Source: Trichopria drosophilae (lineage: Eukaryota > Arthropoda > Insecta > Hymenoptera > Diapriidae). Taken from it: a DNA stretch of 64,000 nucleotides. The translations under genes and the position numbers were made by a program. The stretch spans positions 86,211,501 through 86,275,500 of the forward strand of contig CM059582.1 of assembly GCA_030407085.1 (NCBI GenBank), written 5' to 3'. A model generated the notes under the pieces. It was not told the origin of the DNA and did no database searches. It saw only the letters and a program-made list of their open reading frames with translations. Shown here one piece after another: positions 32,696 through 44,249 of the stretch (position 1 is the stretch's first letter; the number at the start of each line of letters is the position of its first letter).

Positions 32696-33663
32696 ACTTC
32701 TCATGCAGAAATGGATCTAATATGATGTCATAGCTCATGACAAAGATTTTTACAAAATCGTAAAAAACAATTTTTTAAGTACTCGTATCTTTTTTTTGGT
32801 ATCATGTTTTTGAAAAAGGGTAACGGCATGTGGTTCAGTATGCCTTAGAAAGTCTAGAAATGGTCCGGTTTTTAAATTGGTTACATTATTGACTTTATTA
32901 CACTATTACTTGCCAATATATATTAGTTGAACGAAGAATATGTGAGATATATGCAGCAAACAATTATTTTAGTATTATTCTCGATCGCTATTTATTCAAT
33001 GCTCTCTGGGAAAATTTCGGATATTATATTGCTTGGTTTTAATGAACTAAATATATGAAATTTGTTGAAAAATTGAAAATTTCGTGACAGTTCAGTAAAC
33101 ATTTACATCAGTTTTTTTTTTGCAATAAGTGCATATTTTGTGATCTCAATTGAACTTGTTGGAAAATATAATCTTTGATTTTGATGGAAAAGATATCAGA
33201 AATTTCTGCTAAAAATCCAGAATTACGTAATAATTAATTTCAGAATTAAAAATGTGGCAAATAAAAGTCTAATCACAAATTATTTTACTTTCATTATTAG
33301 AAAATAACTTAAAAAATTCTCAAAAAAATAGATAATTATGAACAGATTTTTTTGTTATTTACGTGCATGAAAGGAATGCGCACTAACAAATTACGTCAGC
33401 TTTATTTTTATTTTAAGTTGAAATATATTAATTTCAAACGTGAAGAAAATTAAGTTGAAATTTGAAACAGTATTACGTCGGAATTATGTTTTTTTAATGC
33501 ATTTCCGGACGGACCGATTACGAAAATACTGTCAGGCCGATCATTGCGAAATTGAAATGTACTAATTTACTATGCTAATAGCTAGTAGATGCACGAGGGA
33601 TTTTTAGTCAACCAATTTTTGCGACAAAAATGTAGAAAATATAACACCTTCAAAAATGAAAAT
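32696..33663. other. AT-rich spacer, no gene seen
   Basis: No ORF with recognisable motif, no clear repeat structure. A further satellite-derived tail may persist to about 32760. Confidence 0.4.
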
Positions 33664-34491
33664 GTTGGAATATGGGATGAGGTGAAAGAAAAACACGAAC
33701 GATTCTAATGTACGTCTTTATTGTACGAGCTCTGCGATACAACTGACTCTCAAAATACAAAAAAAAAAGTATGAGTGGGAACGCCCCACTATTCCTAAAA
33801 GAAAAACAATGAAATTATTATATCAGTTCAAAACATAAATACGGACGTTCTGTGTTTAAATTTTGAATGTAAACAATATTAATACTATCACATTATATAA
33901 ATATTTATATGATTTCTTACAGAAAATTTTGTTTAAATCATCGTCGTTTTTTTGAATCACTGAAATTTTAACAAATCCAATATATAATGTATTAACGAAA
34001 TCTTTTTATATTTTATTGAGTAATCGTGTCCACCGCAAGATATGCTGAAAACTAGTCGCTCCAGGTCAACAACTGCACTTCCACCATTTTTAAATATTTT
34101 TTACGAAAACAAATTTGATATGTACTAAAAAACATGCAATGTGTCGCAATTTATAATTCGCGTAAAAAAAATGGGCGCAGTATAATTTCATTTGAGCGCT
34201 CGAATGCGATCGGGGCGCCCTCGTCGCAATTGTCTTGATTCGCGCGCGCTGCGCCAGTCAGTTCCGAGCTAGCCTCCGAAGATCAAAGACGACCCGCTAT
34301 CCGTTTAAGTTTGTTTTGTTTGGCGACGCCGACACCACGCCGCGTGCCGTGTGGTCTCGTAAGCGAAACTTATAATTGTGCGTTTCGTTTCCACGGTAGA
34401 GACGATACCGCGAGGAAAATTGTATCCGACCAAAATTAATAAAAGGTGCTCATTCTTTTGGAAAAAAGGCAAAACGTGTTCACTCATTGGT
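33664..34491 (+). repeat. Candidate 5' LTR of the BEL/Pao element
   Basis: Lies directly upstream of the gag leader. It could begin TGTTGGAATATGGG (about 33665) and end TGTTCACTCA (about 34491), which gives TG…CA ends. It contains an AATAAAA signal near 34437 and a GC-rich promoter-like block at about 34200-34340. The putative primer-binding segment would start at TTGGTGATTTTGCACC. There is no second LTR in the window to compare, because the element is truncated, so the limits are inferred. Confidence 0.35.
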
Positions 34492-35127
34492 GATTTTGCA
34501 CCTGGATCCTCGCCTTAAGCTTTTTTTGTTCTCTAGCTCACGTCGCTCAAAATCGAAGTCGCGACATCTTTTTGGCGATCCTGCCAGGATCCTCTGTTGG
34601 TTGCAACTTGGAAATCATCAAAAAGGACGCGTTTCTAGAACAATCGTTCGGGCCACGCCGCTGTTGGTGTTTTCCCACACGAGGGACAGTGCTTTGTGCC
34701 TTCGCGCGAACTGCTAACCGGCTCAAGATATTTGCCGCGTCAGCATCTTGGATTATGTGAAGTGAAGTGACTTGATAAATTTGTCTACTTCCATCCACGC
34801 GGACTTTTATTACTTCGCCATAATTGGCGTCATATACGTTGTTTGGACGCCATATTGGTTTGTGCGTCGATCCAGTGCGCAGTGCCGACCGGTGCCCCTG
34901 GCGTCGTCCGCCCCGCTCCTCGCGCCCGCGGCTCCCCTCTGCGGGTCGCCTGCAATCTTGTGCTGCGCGCGCGCATCTTTTCAGACCGCTTTCGTCACAC
35001 GCAGACTCGCCGTTATCGACGACGCACCTCTTGGACTTTGCCTCGTCGCGGACTAAATTTTCAGTGAATTGAAGTGACTGTTTCACGCTGGAAAATTGGT
35101 ACCATTGGTTTTCACTCTCGTTAGTGA
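34492..35127 (+). other. BEL/Pao leader (5' untranslated region)
   Basis: Between the candidate LTR and the gag start. It is comparatively GC-rich (34880-34990: CCGCCCCGCTCCTCGCGCCC). The long minus-strand open frame over 34547-35086 has low-complexity Arg/Gly/Ala content and is a compositional shadow. Confidence 0.45.
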
Positions 35128-35784
35128 ATGGATAGTCTGGTCAAGGCGGATCACCGATCATTGTCACGTCAGTCTACATCGGGTGAGGATTCTTTCACCA
35201 TGGCTGCGTGTGACTCTCTCGAGGATTTAGTTGCTGCGCAATCTTCACAGTTTGACAGCATTCATCGTGCGTTTGAACATTTACCAACTACGGATTCCCG
35301 AACTGTGGCCAAATTAAAGGTTCATCTCCGATATATTGAAAATATTTGGAATGAATGTCGTGAACGGCACGTTCGACTTCTGCAAATTGCTACGCCCTTG
35401 GATGAAAGGCATCCGTATTTTTTGGAAAACCGGTACCAAACCGCAGAACTCCTGTTTTTGGGCGCAGCTGCATCAATTGAAGAAGCCTTGACGACTCTTT
35501 GCCATGAGACGAATTCGCCGAACCAGTCCACACCATTGGATCCGACGACAATGACGCCCCCAGTTTCCGGTCCTAGTTCAACGTCCGGATTACCGCGCAT
35601 TGATCTGCCGCACTTTTCAGGTGAATATAGTAAATGGGACTCCTTCGCAGATTATTTCCGTTCAATTATTATTAATAATCCGTCAATAGATAACATACGT
35701 AAATTCCATTATCTGAAGTCTTGTCTCAGTGGAGATGCTTTATTATTGATTGATTTTTTATTATTTATTGACATCTCGATTTGA
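35128..35784 (+). pseudogene. BEL/Pao gag, N-terminal part (DUF1759-type)
   Basis: Starts at ATG 35128 (MDSLVKADHRS). Residues about 30-140 form the helical N-terminal part, followed by a Pro/Ser/Thr linker and the DUF1759 signature LPRIDLPHFSGEYSKWDSF … YLKSCLSGDALLL. Around 35745-35784 a small insertion (TTTTTTATTATTTATTG region) throws the frame and creates a stop. The polyprotein continues as LTAENINVAWD in the next frame. Gag packages the element RNA in intact relatives; this copy is disrupted. Confidence 0.88.
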
Positions 35785-37442
35785 CCGCGGAAAATATTAA
35801 CGTAGCCTGGGACACACTCGAAGCGCAATTTTCAAATACTCGGTGCATAATTTCGAATCATTTGAATATGTTGTTTTCGATTCCTGCGATACGTAAAGAA
35901 TCCTCAGCAGATTTGCGTGACCTCTATTATAAAATCACCGCGATTTTGGGCGCGTTAAAATCTCTTGGGGAACCTGTTGATAAATGGGACTCAATGCTGG
36001 TGCACCTAATTACTTCGAAGCTCGATCCTGAAACTCAAAAGCAGTGGAGTTTAACTTTAGGCGCACGGAAAGATTACCCTAAATTTTTGGAGTTAAAGGA
36101 TTTTATAAATAGTCGCGCTTGTGGTTTGCAAGGATCGAGTACTCCATACCCGATGTATTCAGGATCGAACTCCGACGTTAATCGCTCAGCTCGTACAATA
36201 GTTAAGAAGAAAACCATAGTGCAGTCTCACGCTACGACATCCGCGAATAAACAATGTCCCATTTGCCCGGCTGATCATGCCATACATACATGTAAGCGCT
36301 TCAAAAATTTGGATGTGTCAAAAAGACTTGATTTTGTAAAACGTCATAAGGTCTGTTTTAATTGTCTCGGTTTACATAATTTAGCGAATTGTGCGAGCAC
36401 CCACGTGTGCTATGTTTGTAGTCACAAACACCACACCTTGCTGCATCGAGAGCCTTTGTCGGACGCCACGCCTCTCGCGCCCTCTGTCGTAACGACTCCG
36501 CCTAATTCTTCCGAATCCAACGTGTCGTCCTCGTCGCCGTCAATCGTCGTTCGCTCGCATTTCGCGGCGAATCAACCTATTAACGCATCGGAAATTCTGC
36601 TGTCCACTGCTAGCGTACGGGTAGAATCCAGTAACGGTCGCGTGTTAAGCCTACGAGCACTATTGGATCAAGGATCCATTTGGTCGTTTATTTCGGAAAG
36701 TGCTGTGAACGCTCTTGGGACGAACGTTCAACGGGTATCAACCACGGTGAGCGGAGTCGGTGGCGCCTCCATCGTAACGATCAATCGCTCCGCAGATATT
36801 ACTATATTTCCGCTTCGTGTTTCCGAACCGCGGCTCCACACGCATGCTGTCGTCGTAAAAACCGTCACGTCTTACGTTCCATGCGTCTCGAATTCGTATT
36901 CAAAATGGCCACATTTAACGAATCTGATTCTGGCCGACCCGGATCCGTGCAGTGAGGAACCTATTAATCTGATAATCGGGTCAGATCTATACGGTACGCT
37001 GCTTTTAGATGGTTTAATCAAAGGTTCGACAGATCAACAGATTGCACAGAATACGGCACTCGGCTGGATTCTGTCTGGTTGGTGTAAATCTCCGATTTCT
37101 ACTAGTCCGTCAATAATAAGCGTGCATCTCTGCACGACTCACGCCCAGCTTGATTTGGACTTGCGCCGGTTTTGGGAAGTCGAGGAAATTTCCCCACCCA
37201 AACAGCTATCTCCGGAAGACGAATTTTGTGAGCAATTTTTCATAAAAACTTATTCTCGCACCGACGACGGACGATATATGGTTCGCTTACCTTTCATTTC
37301 CTCCTCCCCGGATGACTCCACTGAATCTCGCCCTTTTGCTATTTGCTCGCTCAAGTCCGGTGAACGACGGTTATCTCGGAAGCCCGACGACGCCCGAGCC
37401 TATTTGAATTTATGCGCGATTACGAAGACCAAGGTCACATGA
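35781..37442 (+). pseudogene. BEL/Pao polyprotein: gag C-terminus, zinc knuckles, protease, RT start
   Basis: Open for about 550 codons. In order: DUF1759 continuation (TAENINVAWDTLEAQF); two CCHC-like knuckles (CPICPADHAIHTC, CFNCLGLHNLANC, CYVCSHKHHTLLH) at about residues 155-225; an aspartic protease-like segment (LRALLDQGSIWSFISESAV, then VSGVGGASI) where the catalytic D-S/T-G position reads DQG; the linker to RT (LIIGSDLYGTLL, AQNTALGWILSG); and the RT entry EFCEQFFIKTYSRTDDGRY. It ends at a 1-nt frameshift near 37410, after which FMRDYEDQGHM continues in the frame starting at about 37412. Confidence 0.9.
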
Positions 37443-38890
37443 CACGGATTCCGATAACGTCTCTTACTTATATCGGTACCTATCTACCTCACCATTACTT
37501 TAAAAAGGAAACGAGTTCGACCACAAAATTACGAGTGGTTTTCAACGCATCGCACAGGACGCCAAATTCAAAATCGTTGAACGAACATCTATTAATTGGT
37601 CCCAAACTTCAGGCAGATCTGGGCACCATCTTACTTCGATGGCGTACTTTTCAGTACGTCTATTGTGCGGACGTTGCTCAGATGTACCGTCAGATTTGGG
37701 TGGATCCACGTGACCGTGATCACCAACAAATCGTTTGGCGATTTTCTGGCAATGAGCCTATCTCAGATTATCGGTTAAATACGGTAACATTCGGCGTGTC
37801 ATGTGCACCCTTTTTAGCACTTCGGGTAATGAAACAAATCGACCTTGATTACGGAGCAGAATTTCCGTTAGGTGTTGACGTTTTGCGTCATGGTCTCTAC
37901 GTTGACGATTGTTTGTTTGGAGCAAGCGATCTACATTCGGCACGTATTATTCGCGATCAGCTCATTGCTCTACTACGACGTGGTCAATTTCAGCTTCGGA
38001 AGTGGGCTAGCAACTCGTCAGATTTGCTTACTGACCTTGAACCTGCTAACCACGGTCTCGCTTGTGCCAAAACACTCCAAAGCGATGACGCATTGAAAAT
38101 TCTGGGAGTTTGTTGGAATCCTCTGGAAGATAATTTTCAGTTCAAGGTCAACCAAATTACACTTAACCAATACTCCAAACGGACTCTTTTATCATTAATA
38201 GCGCGTCTTTACGACCCGTTGGGTTTGGTTAGCCCTGTGGTCGTAAAAGCCAAGATATTTCTATAACGACTTTGGCTTCTCCATCTTGACTGGGATACCT
38301 CACTTCCCGATGAACTGCTCGCAGACTGGACGAACTTTTATTACGATTTAACGGCGCTCAACTCGTTCACAATTCCACGCTGGACTGGAATAGGCTCCGA
38401 CTTCTCCAATTGTGAGCTTCATGGTTTCGCTGATGCATCCACCTCCGCTTACGCAGCTGTTTTATACATTCGTGTTTCCGCCGACGACGACTCTGCGGGT
38501 GTTGCGTTGTTGACCTCTCGGACGAAGGTCGCGCTCGTTAAGACTTTGAGCGTGCCACGACTTGAGCTTTGCGCAGCGGTGCTCTTAGCACGCCTCATTG
38601 ACAATGTTCGAAAAATTACAGAAATTTCGCCGATCCAATTCGTTTTGTTGGTCAGACGCAACAATAGTTCTCCATTGGCTGCAAAACCATCCGAATCGAT
38701 GGAAGACTTTTGTGGCCAATCGAGTTTCCGAGGTGCAGACCTTATTACCCAATGTACCGTGGCGGCACGTCGCAAGTAGTGACAATCCCGCGGACTTGGC
38801 CTCTAGGGGGCTCCTCGGATCAGAGTTGGTTCACAATATACTTTGGATCTCAGGTTCCGCGTGGTTAAAAGAACCGCGTAACATTTAGCC
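37412..38890 (+). pseudogene. BEL/Pao reverse transcriptase and RNase H
   Basis: RT: LRVVFNASHRTPNSKSLNE, VYCADVAQMYRQIWV, TFGVSCAPFLALRVM and the catalytic GLYVDDCLFGA, all intact to stop 38266. That stop is TAA in FL-stop-RLWLLHLDWD, a likely CAA-to-TAA change; the same frame then gives the RNase H (ELHGFADASTSAYAAVLY, VPRLELCAAVLLARL). A frameshift near 38640 moves the rest to FCWSDATIVLHWLQNHPNRW … NPADLASRG, ending at a stop near 38886. The section 38890-39068 is out-of-frame linker. RT residues look functional but the polyprotein cannot be made whole. Confidence 0.9.
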
Positions 38891-39068
38891 AACAACCACT
38901 CCTGACCTTGAACAGGATGCACCACTAGAAGCGCGTCTCCACGTCGAGTCATTGGCCACATTTGTTACCTGTCTGACGCCCCTGTTCGAAAAGGTATCGT
39001 CGTGGACTCGGCTCGTTCGCATCATAGCGTACTTATTAAGATGAAAGTCGTGTCTAAAAGGGACTGTC

Positions 39069-39957
39069 GTGCGCGGAGCTCTAAAGGCTTACGAATGGAA
39101 AGAGAGTTCGTCGGTTATTTTTCGGGCAGTCCAAGGTTCAATGTTCCCGGAAGAATTGCAATTATTACATTCTCAAAACCCTATACCCTCTCGAAGTCGA
39201 TTAGCGTCATTACAACCGTTCCTAGACAACATCGGACTAATACGCGTAGGGGGACGTTTGGAGCACAGTGACTTAGTGGACTATGTCAAACACCCGATTG
39301 CACTGTGCGCGCATCCCATTATCCGACTTTTCGTAGTTTATGCACACTTGCGTTGTCTTCACGGCGGTATACAGCTGACGCTGCGCACTCTACGACAATC
39401 GGTTTGGATTGTACAGGCAAAAAAGATAATGCGGTCAGTTATCTCAAAATGCCTCACTTGTACGCGTCTTCGAGGAGAGTTATGCACTCAGGCAATGGGA
39501 AACTTTCCATCTCCGCGAATTTCGCACTCAGAGCGCCCGTTCGTCCATTGTGGGCTCGATTACGCCGGTCCTATGCACGTACGGATCGGTGGTGGTCGCG
39601 GTCGTAAATCGCACGCGGCATACATTGCGCTATTTGTATGCTTTGCAGTCAAGGCGTTGCACCTGGAACTCGTCTCTGATTACAGTTCTGCGGCGTTCAT
39701 TGCAGCATACAAGCGGTTTGTATCGCGGCGCGGCATTCCGTCATGCCTGTATAGTGATCAGGGCACTACCTTCGTTGGGGCAGAATCGGAGCTGTCCCGC
39801 GCGTTTCGTCGGGCAACCCAGAATGACGAGTTTAAGATTTTGTTGGCTCAAGATGGCGTACGTTGGCAATTTATGCCTCCGGCCGCTCTCGATTTCGGGG
39901 GTATCTGGGAGGCTGGGGTCAAAAGCGTGAAATTCCACCTCAAGCGAACGCTCGGCT
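39069..39957 (+). pseudogene. BEL/Pao integrase, truncated at the Copia junction
   Basis: Zinc-binding HHCC region (HLRCLHGGIQLTLR … CLTCTRLRG), then catalytic core: GLDYAGP (first Asp), SDQGTTFVGAESEL (second Asp) and LDFGGIWEAGVKSVK (Glu). The reading becomes non-BEL after HLKRTLG at about 39957, exactly where minus-strand Copia sequence begins. The C-terminal domain, end of pol and 3' LTR are absent from the window. Confidence 0.9.
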
Positions 39958-40738
39958 TACTTAAAATATTAATTGCGTATGACAAATCAGGTCGCGTGCA
40001 AAGCATAGCATACATCAAACACTAGTAAGTTTTTGCAGGGCATATCATAATACTCATCAGAAATTAAATCTGTATATTCTACTTTTATTGGCAAAGGCAT
40101 TTTAACCGGCTTACAATCATGTATACTAAATTTTCTTAAGATTCCCTTTAAATAATTTGTTTGACTTAATGAAATACTATGGTTGCTTCTACTAATTTCG
40201 ATTTCTAGGAATAATCGGACATCATTTAGGTCAGTCATTTCGAATAATTGTTGTAAATATTTCTTAAAGGCAATCATTGTACAACTATCTTTAGTTATTA
40301 TAATTATGTCATCTATATAAAGCATGACGTATATGTTATGATCAATATTATCCTTATCTAAATGAAAAAGACATGGATCGACTTTTGAATTTACGAAACC
40401 TTTTTCTTTTAGAACCGAATCAAAGCGTTCGTACCAACATCTGGATGATTGTTTCAATCCATAGAGTGCTTTGCTTAATTTGCACACCTGATTTGCATCC
40501 GCATCTACACCTTCCGGTATCTCCATGTAAATTTCTTCTTTTAAGGTTCCATTTAAAAAGGCCGTCTTAACATCCATATGATGTATTAATAATTCATACT
40601 GATTAGCGAAAGCTATAAGACATCGAAAGGTAGAAATTCGAGAAACTGGTGCAAATGTTTCTTTATAATCATTTGGATATTGTTGAGTGAAACCTCTTGC
40701 AACTAGACGTGCTTTATATCTATTTGGATTTCCGTTGA
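39957..40738 (-). pseudogene. Copia reverse transcriptase, C-terminal half of split pol
   Basis: Resumes after the insertion with GNPNRYKARLVARGFTQQYP, then MDVKTAFLNGTLKEEIYMEI (first catalytic Asp), CKLSKALYGLKQSSRCWYER and VMLYIDDIIIITK (catalytic Asp pair). It then reads MPLPIKVEYTDL and, after a frameshift near 40035, LMYAMLCTRPDLSYAINILS to the edge at 39957. The motifs are intact but the protein is split. Confidence 0.9.
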
Positions 40739-41385
40739 AAGAGCCTCTGTAAAATATGCCCGTTTTTCGTACCTCGAATATTGAAACTTTTTTTATGCCA
40801 ATTGATTACATATGATGACCCAATATTCCCTGCAAAATTTCAAAGTGAGCATGTGCCCCATTTCGGAAATATGAGGGGTCAAAGTTGACCATGTCCAATA
40901 AAAAGTGTACATCAATTTCACATTTATACTCGAATAATAATATTAAAAACCAATCAGACGATATGGTTCTTTACAGATTTTCGGCTGCTGATTACAAATC
41001 TGAAGTCAGATTTTAAAAATTCAAAATGGCGGATCCAATATGGCGGACGACTTTTTTTAAAATCGATGTAATTTGCCTAAAAATTATTACTCGGGGGTTT
41101 TTGGGGTCGCTGATTACGAATCTGAAGTCAGATTTTAAAAATTAAAAATGGCGGATCCAATATGGCGGACGATTTTTTGAAAATCGATGTAATTTGCCTA
41201 AAAATTATTACTCGGGGGTTTTTGGGGTCGCTGATTACGAACCTGAAGTCAGATTTTAAAAATTCAAAATGTCGGATCCCATATGGCGGACGACTTTTTT
41301 GAAAATCGATGTAATTTTCGTAAAAATCATTACTCGGGGGTTTTTGAGGTCGCTGATTACGAATCTGAAGTCAGATTAAAAAAAA
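40739..41385 (+). repeat. Left inverted end of the 40739-45622 element, with 122-bp satellite units
   Basis: 40739-40985 is unique TIR sequence mirrored at 45370-45622. From about 40986 units recur at 41108, 41231 and 41352, each with CTGATTACRAATCTGAAGTC, AAAATGGCGGATCCAATATG, AAAATCGATGTAATTTGCC and TTACTCGGGGGTTTTTG. This is the reverse orientation of the free array at 32190-32695. Confidence 0.88.
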
Positions 41386-41395
41386 ATTTTAACAA

Positions 41396-42125
41396 AGGCA
41401 AGATGCAATAATCCAACCAAGGGAAGATGTAATACTCCAACCGGCAAAGGTAAGATCGTATAATCCAGCCAACTAAGGCAAGATGCAGTAATCCAACCGG
41501 CAAAGATAAGATCGTATAATCCAACCAACTAAGGCGAGATGCAATAATTCAACCGGCAAAGGTAAGATCATATAATCCAACCAACTAAGGCAAGATGCAA
41601 TAATCCAACCGGCAAAGGTAAGATCGTTTAATCCAGCCAACTAAGGCAAGATGCAAGAAACCAACCAAGGCAAGATGTAATACTCCAACCGGCAAAGGTA
41701 AGATCGTATAATCCAACCAACTAAGGCAAGGTGCAATAATCCAACTGGCAAAGGTAAGATCGTATAATCCAGCCAACTAAGGCAAGATGCAATAATCCAA
41801 CCGGCAAAGATAAGATCGTATAATCCAACCAACTAAGGCGAGAAGCAATAATCCAACCGGCAAAGGTAAGATCGTATAATCCAACCAACTAAGGCAAGAT
41901 GCAATAATCCAACCGGCAAAGGTAAGATCGTATAATCCAACCAACTAAGGCGAGATGCAATAATCCAACCGGCAAAGGTAAGATCGTATAATCCAACCAA
42001 CTAAGGCGAGATGCAAAAATCCAACCGGCAAAGGTAAGATCGTATAATCCAGCCAACTAAGGCAAGATGCAATAATCCAACCGGCAAAGGTAAGATCTTA
42101 TAATCCAACCAAGAAAGGTAAGAGG
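41396..42125. repeat. ~56-bp minisatellite, about 12 units
   Basis: Unit: AAAGGTAAGATCGTATAATC followed by CARCCAACTAAGGCRAGATG and CAATAATCCAACCGGC. Starts fall at 41446, 41502, 41558 and so on at 56-bp steps. Units are highly similar, with A/G variation at two sites, so the array is recent or homogenised. It lies immediately 3' of the transposase stop. The repetitive open frames across it (WLDYTILPLPVG) are not genes. Confidence 0.92.
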
Positions 42126-42138
42126 TTATCTAGTTTCT

Positions 42139-43854
42139 TTAGTCTTCTGTTTGCATTGGTTGCGGGTTTTTCTTAGGTATAGTTATAGATACGTCACATA
42201 TTCCAGGGTTGGGTATATTTATTTCATGATATTGGCCGTATCCAAAAAACCAAATAATTGTCATAATATGACTACAACAGCCAACTGTTCTAGCGCCACT
42301 TTCGCACGTACAAAAGTATTCTTTAATAGAATTTCTTCCTGTTAAGGTTCTGTCAAAAAGAACAAAGATGTGATGGTGTTTTCCACCACGGTATCGTGAT
42401 TTCATGTACGCCTTTATTAATGTAGGATCTTGGATATCAATATCAAAGTCTGTGTATTTAATAGCCGCTGTTTGATGTTTTCGATTTGGTTGAAACTTAG
42501 AAACCAGAAATATTCCATCATTTTGATGTTCTGCATAATAAGAAATTGCATTTTGCATTTGATAAGGACCCAGACTAATATTATATAAATCGTCTAGTGT
42601 AAGTTGTGGAAAGCGGAGCTGTTGGTTGTTTTCATCATTGTCAAGTGCTACATATTCGACTTGCAAAATCGCGGCTCTAACTTTCGAAAGGTTGAATTTT
42701 TCTACAATGCATTGCAATTTGTTTGGAATGTGTAGTCTCGATTTCATTAAATCAGCAATATCCTCATTCATCCTATCAGAAAGAATAGGTTTATGAAATA
42801 AGTTCAGCAATGCAAAAGCTATCAGAAGTGATTGATAATCACGAAGCAACGTTGAATTATGTGCAGGAATGGAAAATATTGGAAACTGAACTTTTAGTCT
42901 ACCAAAAACTTGTTCAATAACCCAGCGACATTTTGTAACAAATCTAGACAAGTTTGCATCTATAGTATTTAATTGACCACGTCCTGGACAATGAACCTTC
43001 AATCCTTTCTCTTTAGTAAGGAATTCTATAACATCCCGAAAGCCTCTATCAACTAAAATGACATCATTTTCATGAATAACATTCATTTCAGAAGTGTATC
43101 TATCAAAACAATCTTTCAATATTGTTGCATCATTGTGAGTAGCATCAAATGGGCCAAGAACGAATTGTACCCAACCGTCAGCGGTACATCCTACCATGGG
43201 TTTCATTAAGGACATTTTGTTTTGCTCACTCCATAGTTGCTTTTGTCCTGAGTAATTTTTAGACTTTTTCACGAAACGGTAAGTAGCATCAAATATTAAG
43301 CAAGCGTTATTTTCCGGTATGTCGAAAAGTGTTTTTGCAATAGGAGTAACATGAGCAGTAAGTATTGTTCGGTCCTTACTATTAATGAATTTAGGAACTA
43401 AGTGTTCCCCTAAGTCTTCTACTGCTAATTTAATAAAATTGCAAATTGTTTTTTCGCAAACTCCAAATAAGAAGCTAATCTGCATATTTGAGAGAGCTGT
43501 GCGTAGTTTACATAGAAGGACACCTACATGTACTGGGTTACTTTTTACGGTATAGGTACAGATTTGTTTAAATTGTTCTCTATTGTACGCAAACCAGGCT
43601 TTAAATGTATCATCATCAATAGAATCGATGTTATTCATATCAAAAACTATTTGCTTTTTTGATTTTAGCTCTTCATAATACTCTAACAGCTTATTAGTAA
43701 TTAAAGCTTGATCTTCTGACGGTACTTCTTCAGATTGTTTGACGAGAGGCCAGTAATTCGCAATACCCACATGATCAGAACACATTCGAGCAGCCGATGG
43801 AACAAAGAATTTATAAGTCTTAAGAAGATCACGACAAATTAATGGTGGAACCAT
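42139..43854 (-). CDS. DDE transposase with C-terminal SWIM zinc finger (ISL2EU/Harbinger-like)
   Basis: Open for 571 codons without a stop. Seen in order: a helical N-terminal part (AWFAYNREQFKQICTY) and a helix-turn-helix-like segment (ISFLFGVCEKTICNFI); the DDE_4-type core with CLIFDATYRFV (first Asp), KPMVGCTADGWVQFVLGPF, ILVDRGFRDVIEFL (second Asp) and RWVIEQVFGRLK (Glu); a linker; and a SWIM motif near the end (EYFCTCESGARTVGCCSH, CxC…CxH). In DDE_4 families these residues cut and join transposon DNA; SWIM adds DNA or protein binding. All expected catalytic residues are visible, so this is the most intact transposase in the window. The upstream zinc exon 44169-43960 may be spliced to it. 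Confidence 0.88.
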   Translation of the reverse strand: MVPPLICRDLLKTYKFFVPSAARMCSDHVGIANYWPLVKQSEEVPSEDQALITNKLLEYYEELKSKKQIVFDMNNIDSIDDDTFKAWFAYNREQFKQICTYTVKSNPVHVGVLLCKLRTALSNMQISFLFGVCEKTICNFIKLAVEDLGEHLVPKFINSKDRTILTAHVTPIAKTLFDIPENNACLIFDATYRFVKKSKNYSGQKQLWSEQNKMSLMKPMVGCTADGWVQFVLGPFDATHNDATILKDCFDRYTSEMNVIHENDVILVDRGFRDVIEFLTKEKGLKVHCPGRGQLNTIDANLSRFVTKCRWVIEQVFGRLKVQFPIFSIPAHNSTLLRDYQSLLIAFALLNLFHKPILSDRMNEDIADLMKSRLHIPNKLQCIVEKFNLSKVRAAILQVEYVALDNDENNQQLRFPQLTLDDLYNISLGPYQMQNAISYYAEHQNDGIFLVSKFQPNRKHQTAAIKYTDFDIDIQDPTLIKAYMKSRYRGGKHHHIFVLFDRTLTGRNSIKEYFCTCESGARTVGCCSHIMTIIWFFGYGQYHEINIPNPGICDVSITIPKKNPQPMQTED

Positions 43855-43959
43855 AATTAGGTTATTAACACTTTGACATGAAAATGTGCACCGACGGCGA
43901 GAACTCAGACCTCTTCTTTAAATCGATAAATCTGGTTCCATAACATCAGCTGAAACATT

Positions 43960-44169
43960 TTAACTTTTCCGTAATTGATAGCAACCTGTGCAGAATTTAG
44001 CATCTAATGAAATATCACTTATGTCATCAAGCTTACGTTTTTTTGAGTTGCGAAATTGTCTCATATAATTAATAACGGTTAATGGATTTTCAATATTGTT
44101 AACAGGAAAGAACTTGTCATCTTTACTTCTCTTTTGCTTATCGCAGCTAACGCATTTAATAAAAGGCAT
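43960..44169 (-). CDS. Small zinc-cluster exon upstream of the SWIM transposase
   Basis: ATG at 44169 opens 69 codons with two CxxC pairs (IKCVSCDKQKRSKDDKFFP … AKFCTGCYQLRKS) and a basic middle (RNSKKRKLDD). It lies on the same strand 105 bp upstream of the transposase. A first coding exon joined by a short intron is plausible, since the transposase reading starts with MVPPLICRDLLKTYKFF without an N-terminal zinc cluster, but I did not identify a single convincing pair of splice sites. Confidence 0.6.
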   Translation of the reverse strand: MPFIKCVSCDKQKRSKDDKFFPVNNIENPLTVINYMRQFRNSKKRKLDDISDISLDAKFCTGCYQLRKS

Positions 44170-44249
44170 TTTTATTTAAAAAAACCAAAAATCTCTTAAG
44201 TAGCGAGTATGACAAACGTTTAAACCGATCTTTTCTTCATTATCATAAA

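Noticed and set aside
34547..35086. 179-codon minus-strand gene over the BEL leader
   Set aside because: Arg/Gly/Ser-rich, antisense to the BEL 5' region in GC-rich DNA, with no recognisable domain.
40970..41385. Independent satellite array unrelated to a transposon
   Set aside because: It is mirrored at 45155-45370 and lies inside the inverted ends that interrupt Copia, so it belongs to the element.
41585..41832. Repeat-protein gene (WLDYTILPLPVG repeats)
   Set aside because: The open frames exist only because the 56-bp minisatellite lacks stops in that frame for a few units; there is no start context or homology.
41396..42125. CRISPR-like array
   Set aside because: Regular 56-bp spacing, but the whole unit repeats with no variable spacers, and the window is eukaryotic. 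It is a minisatellite.
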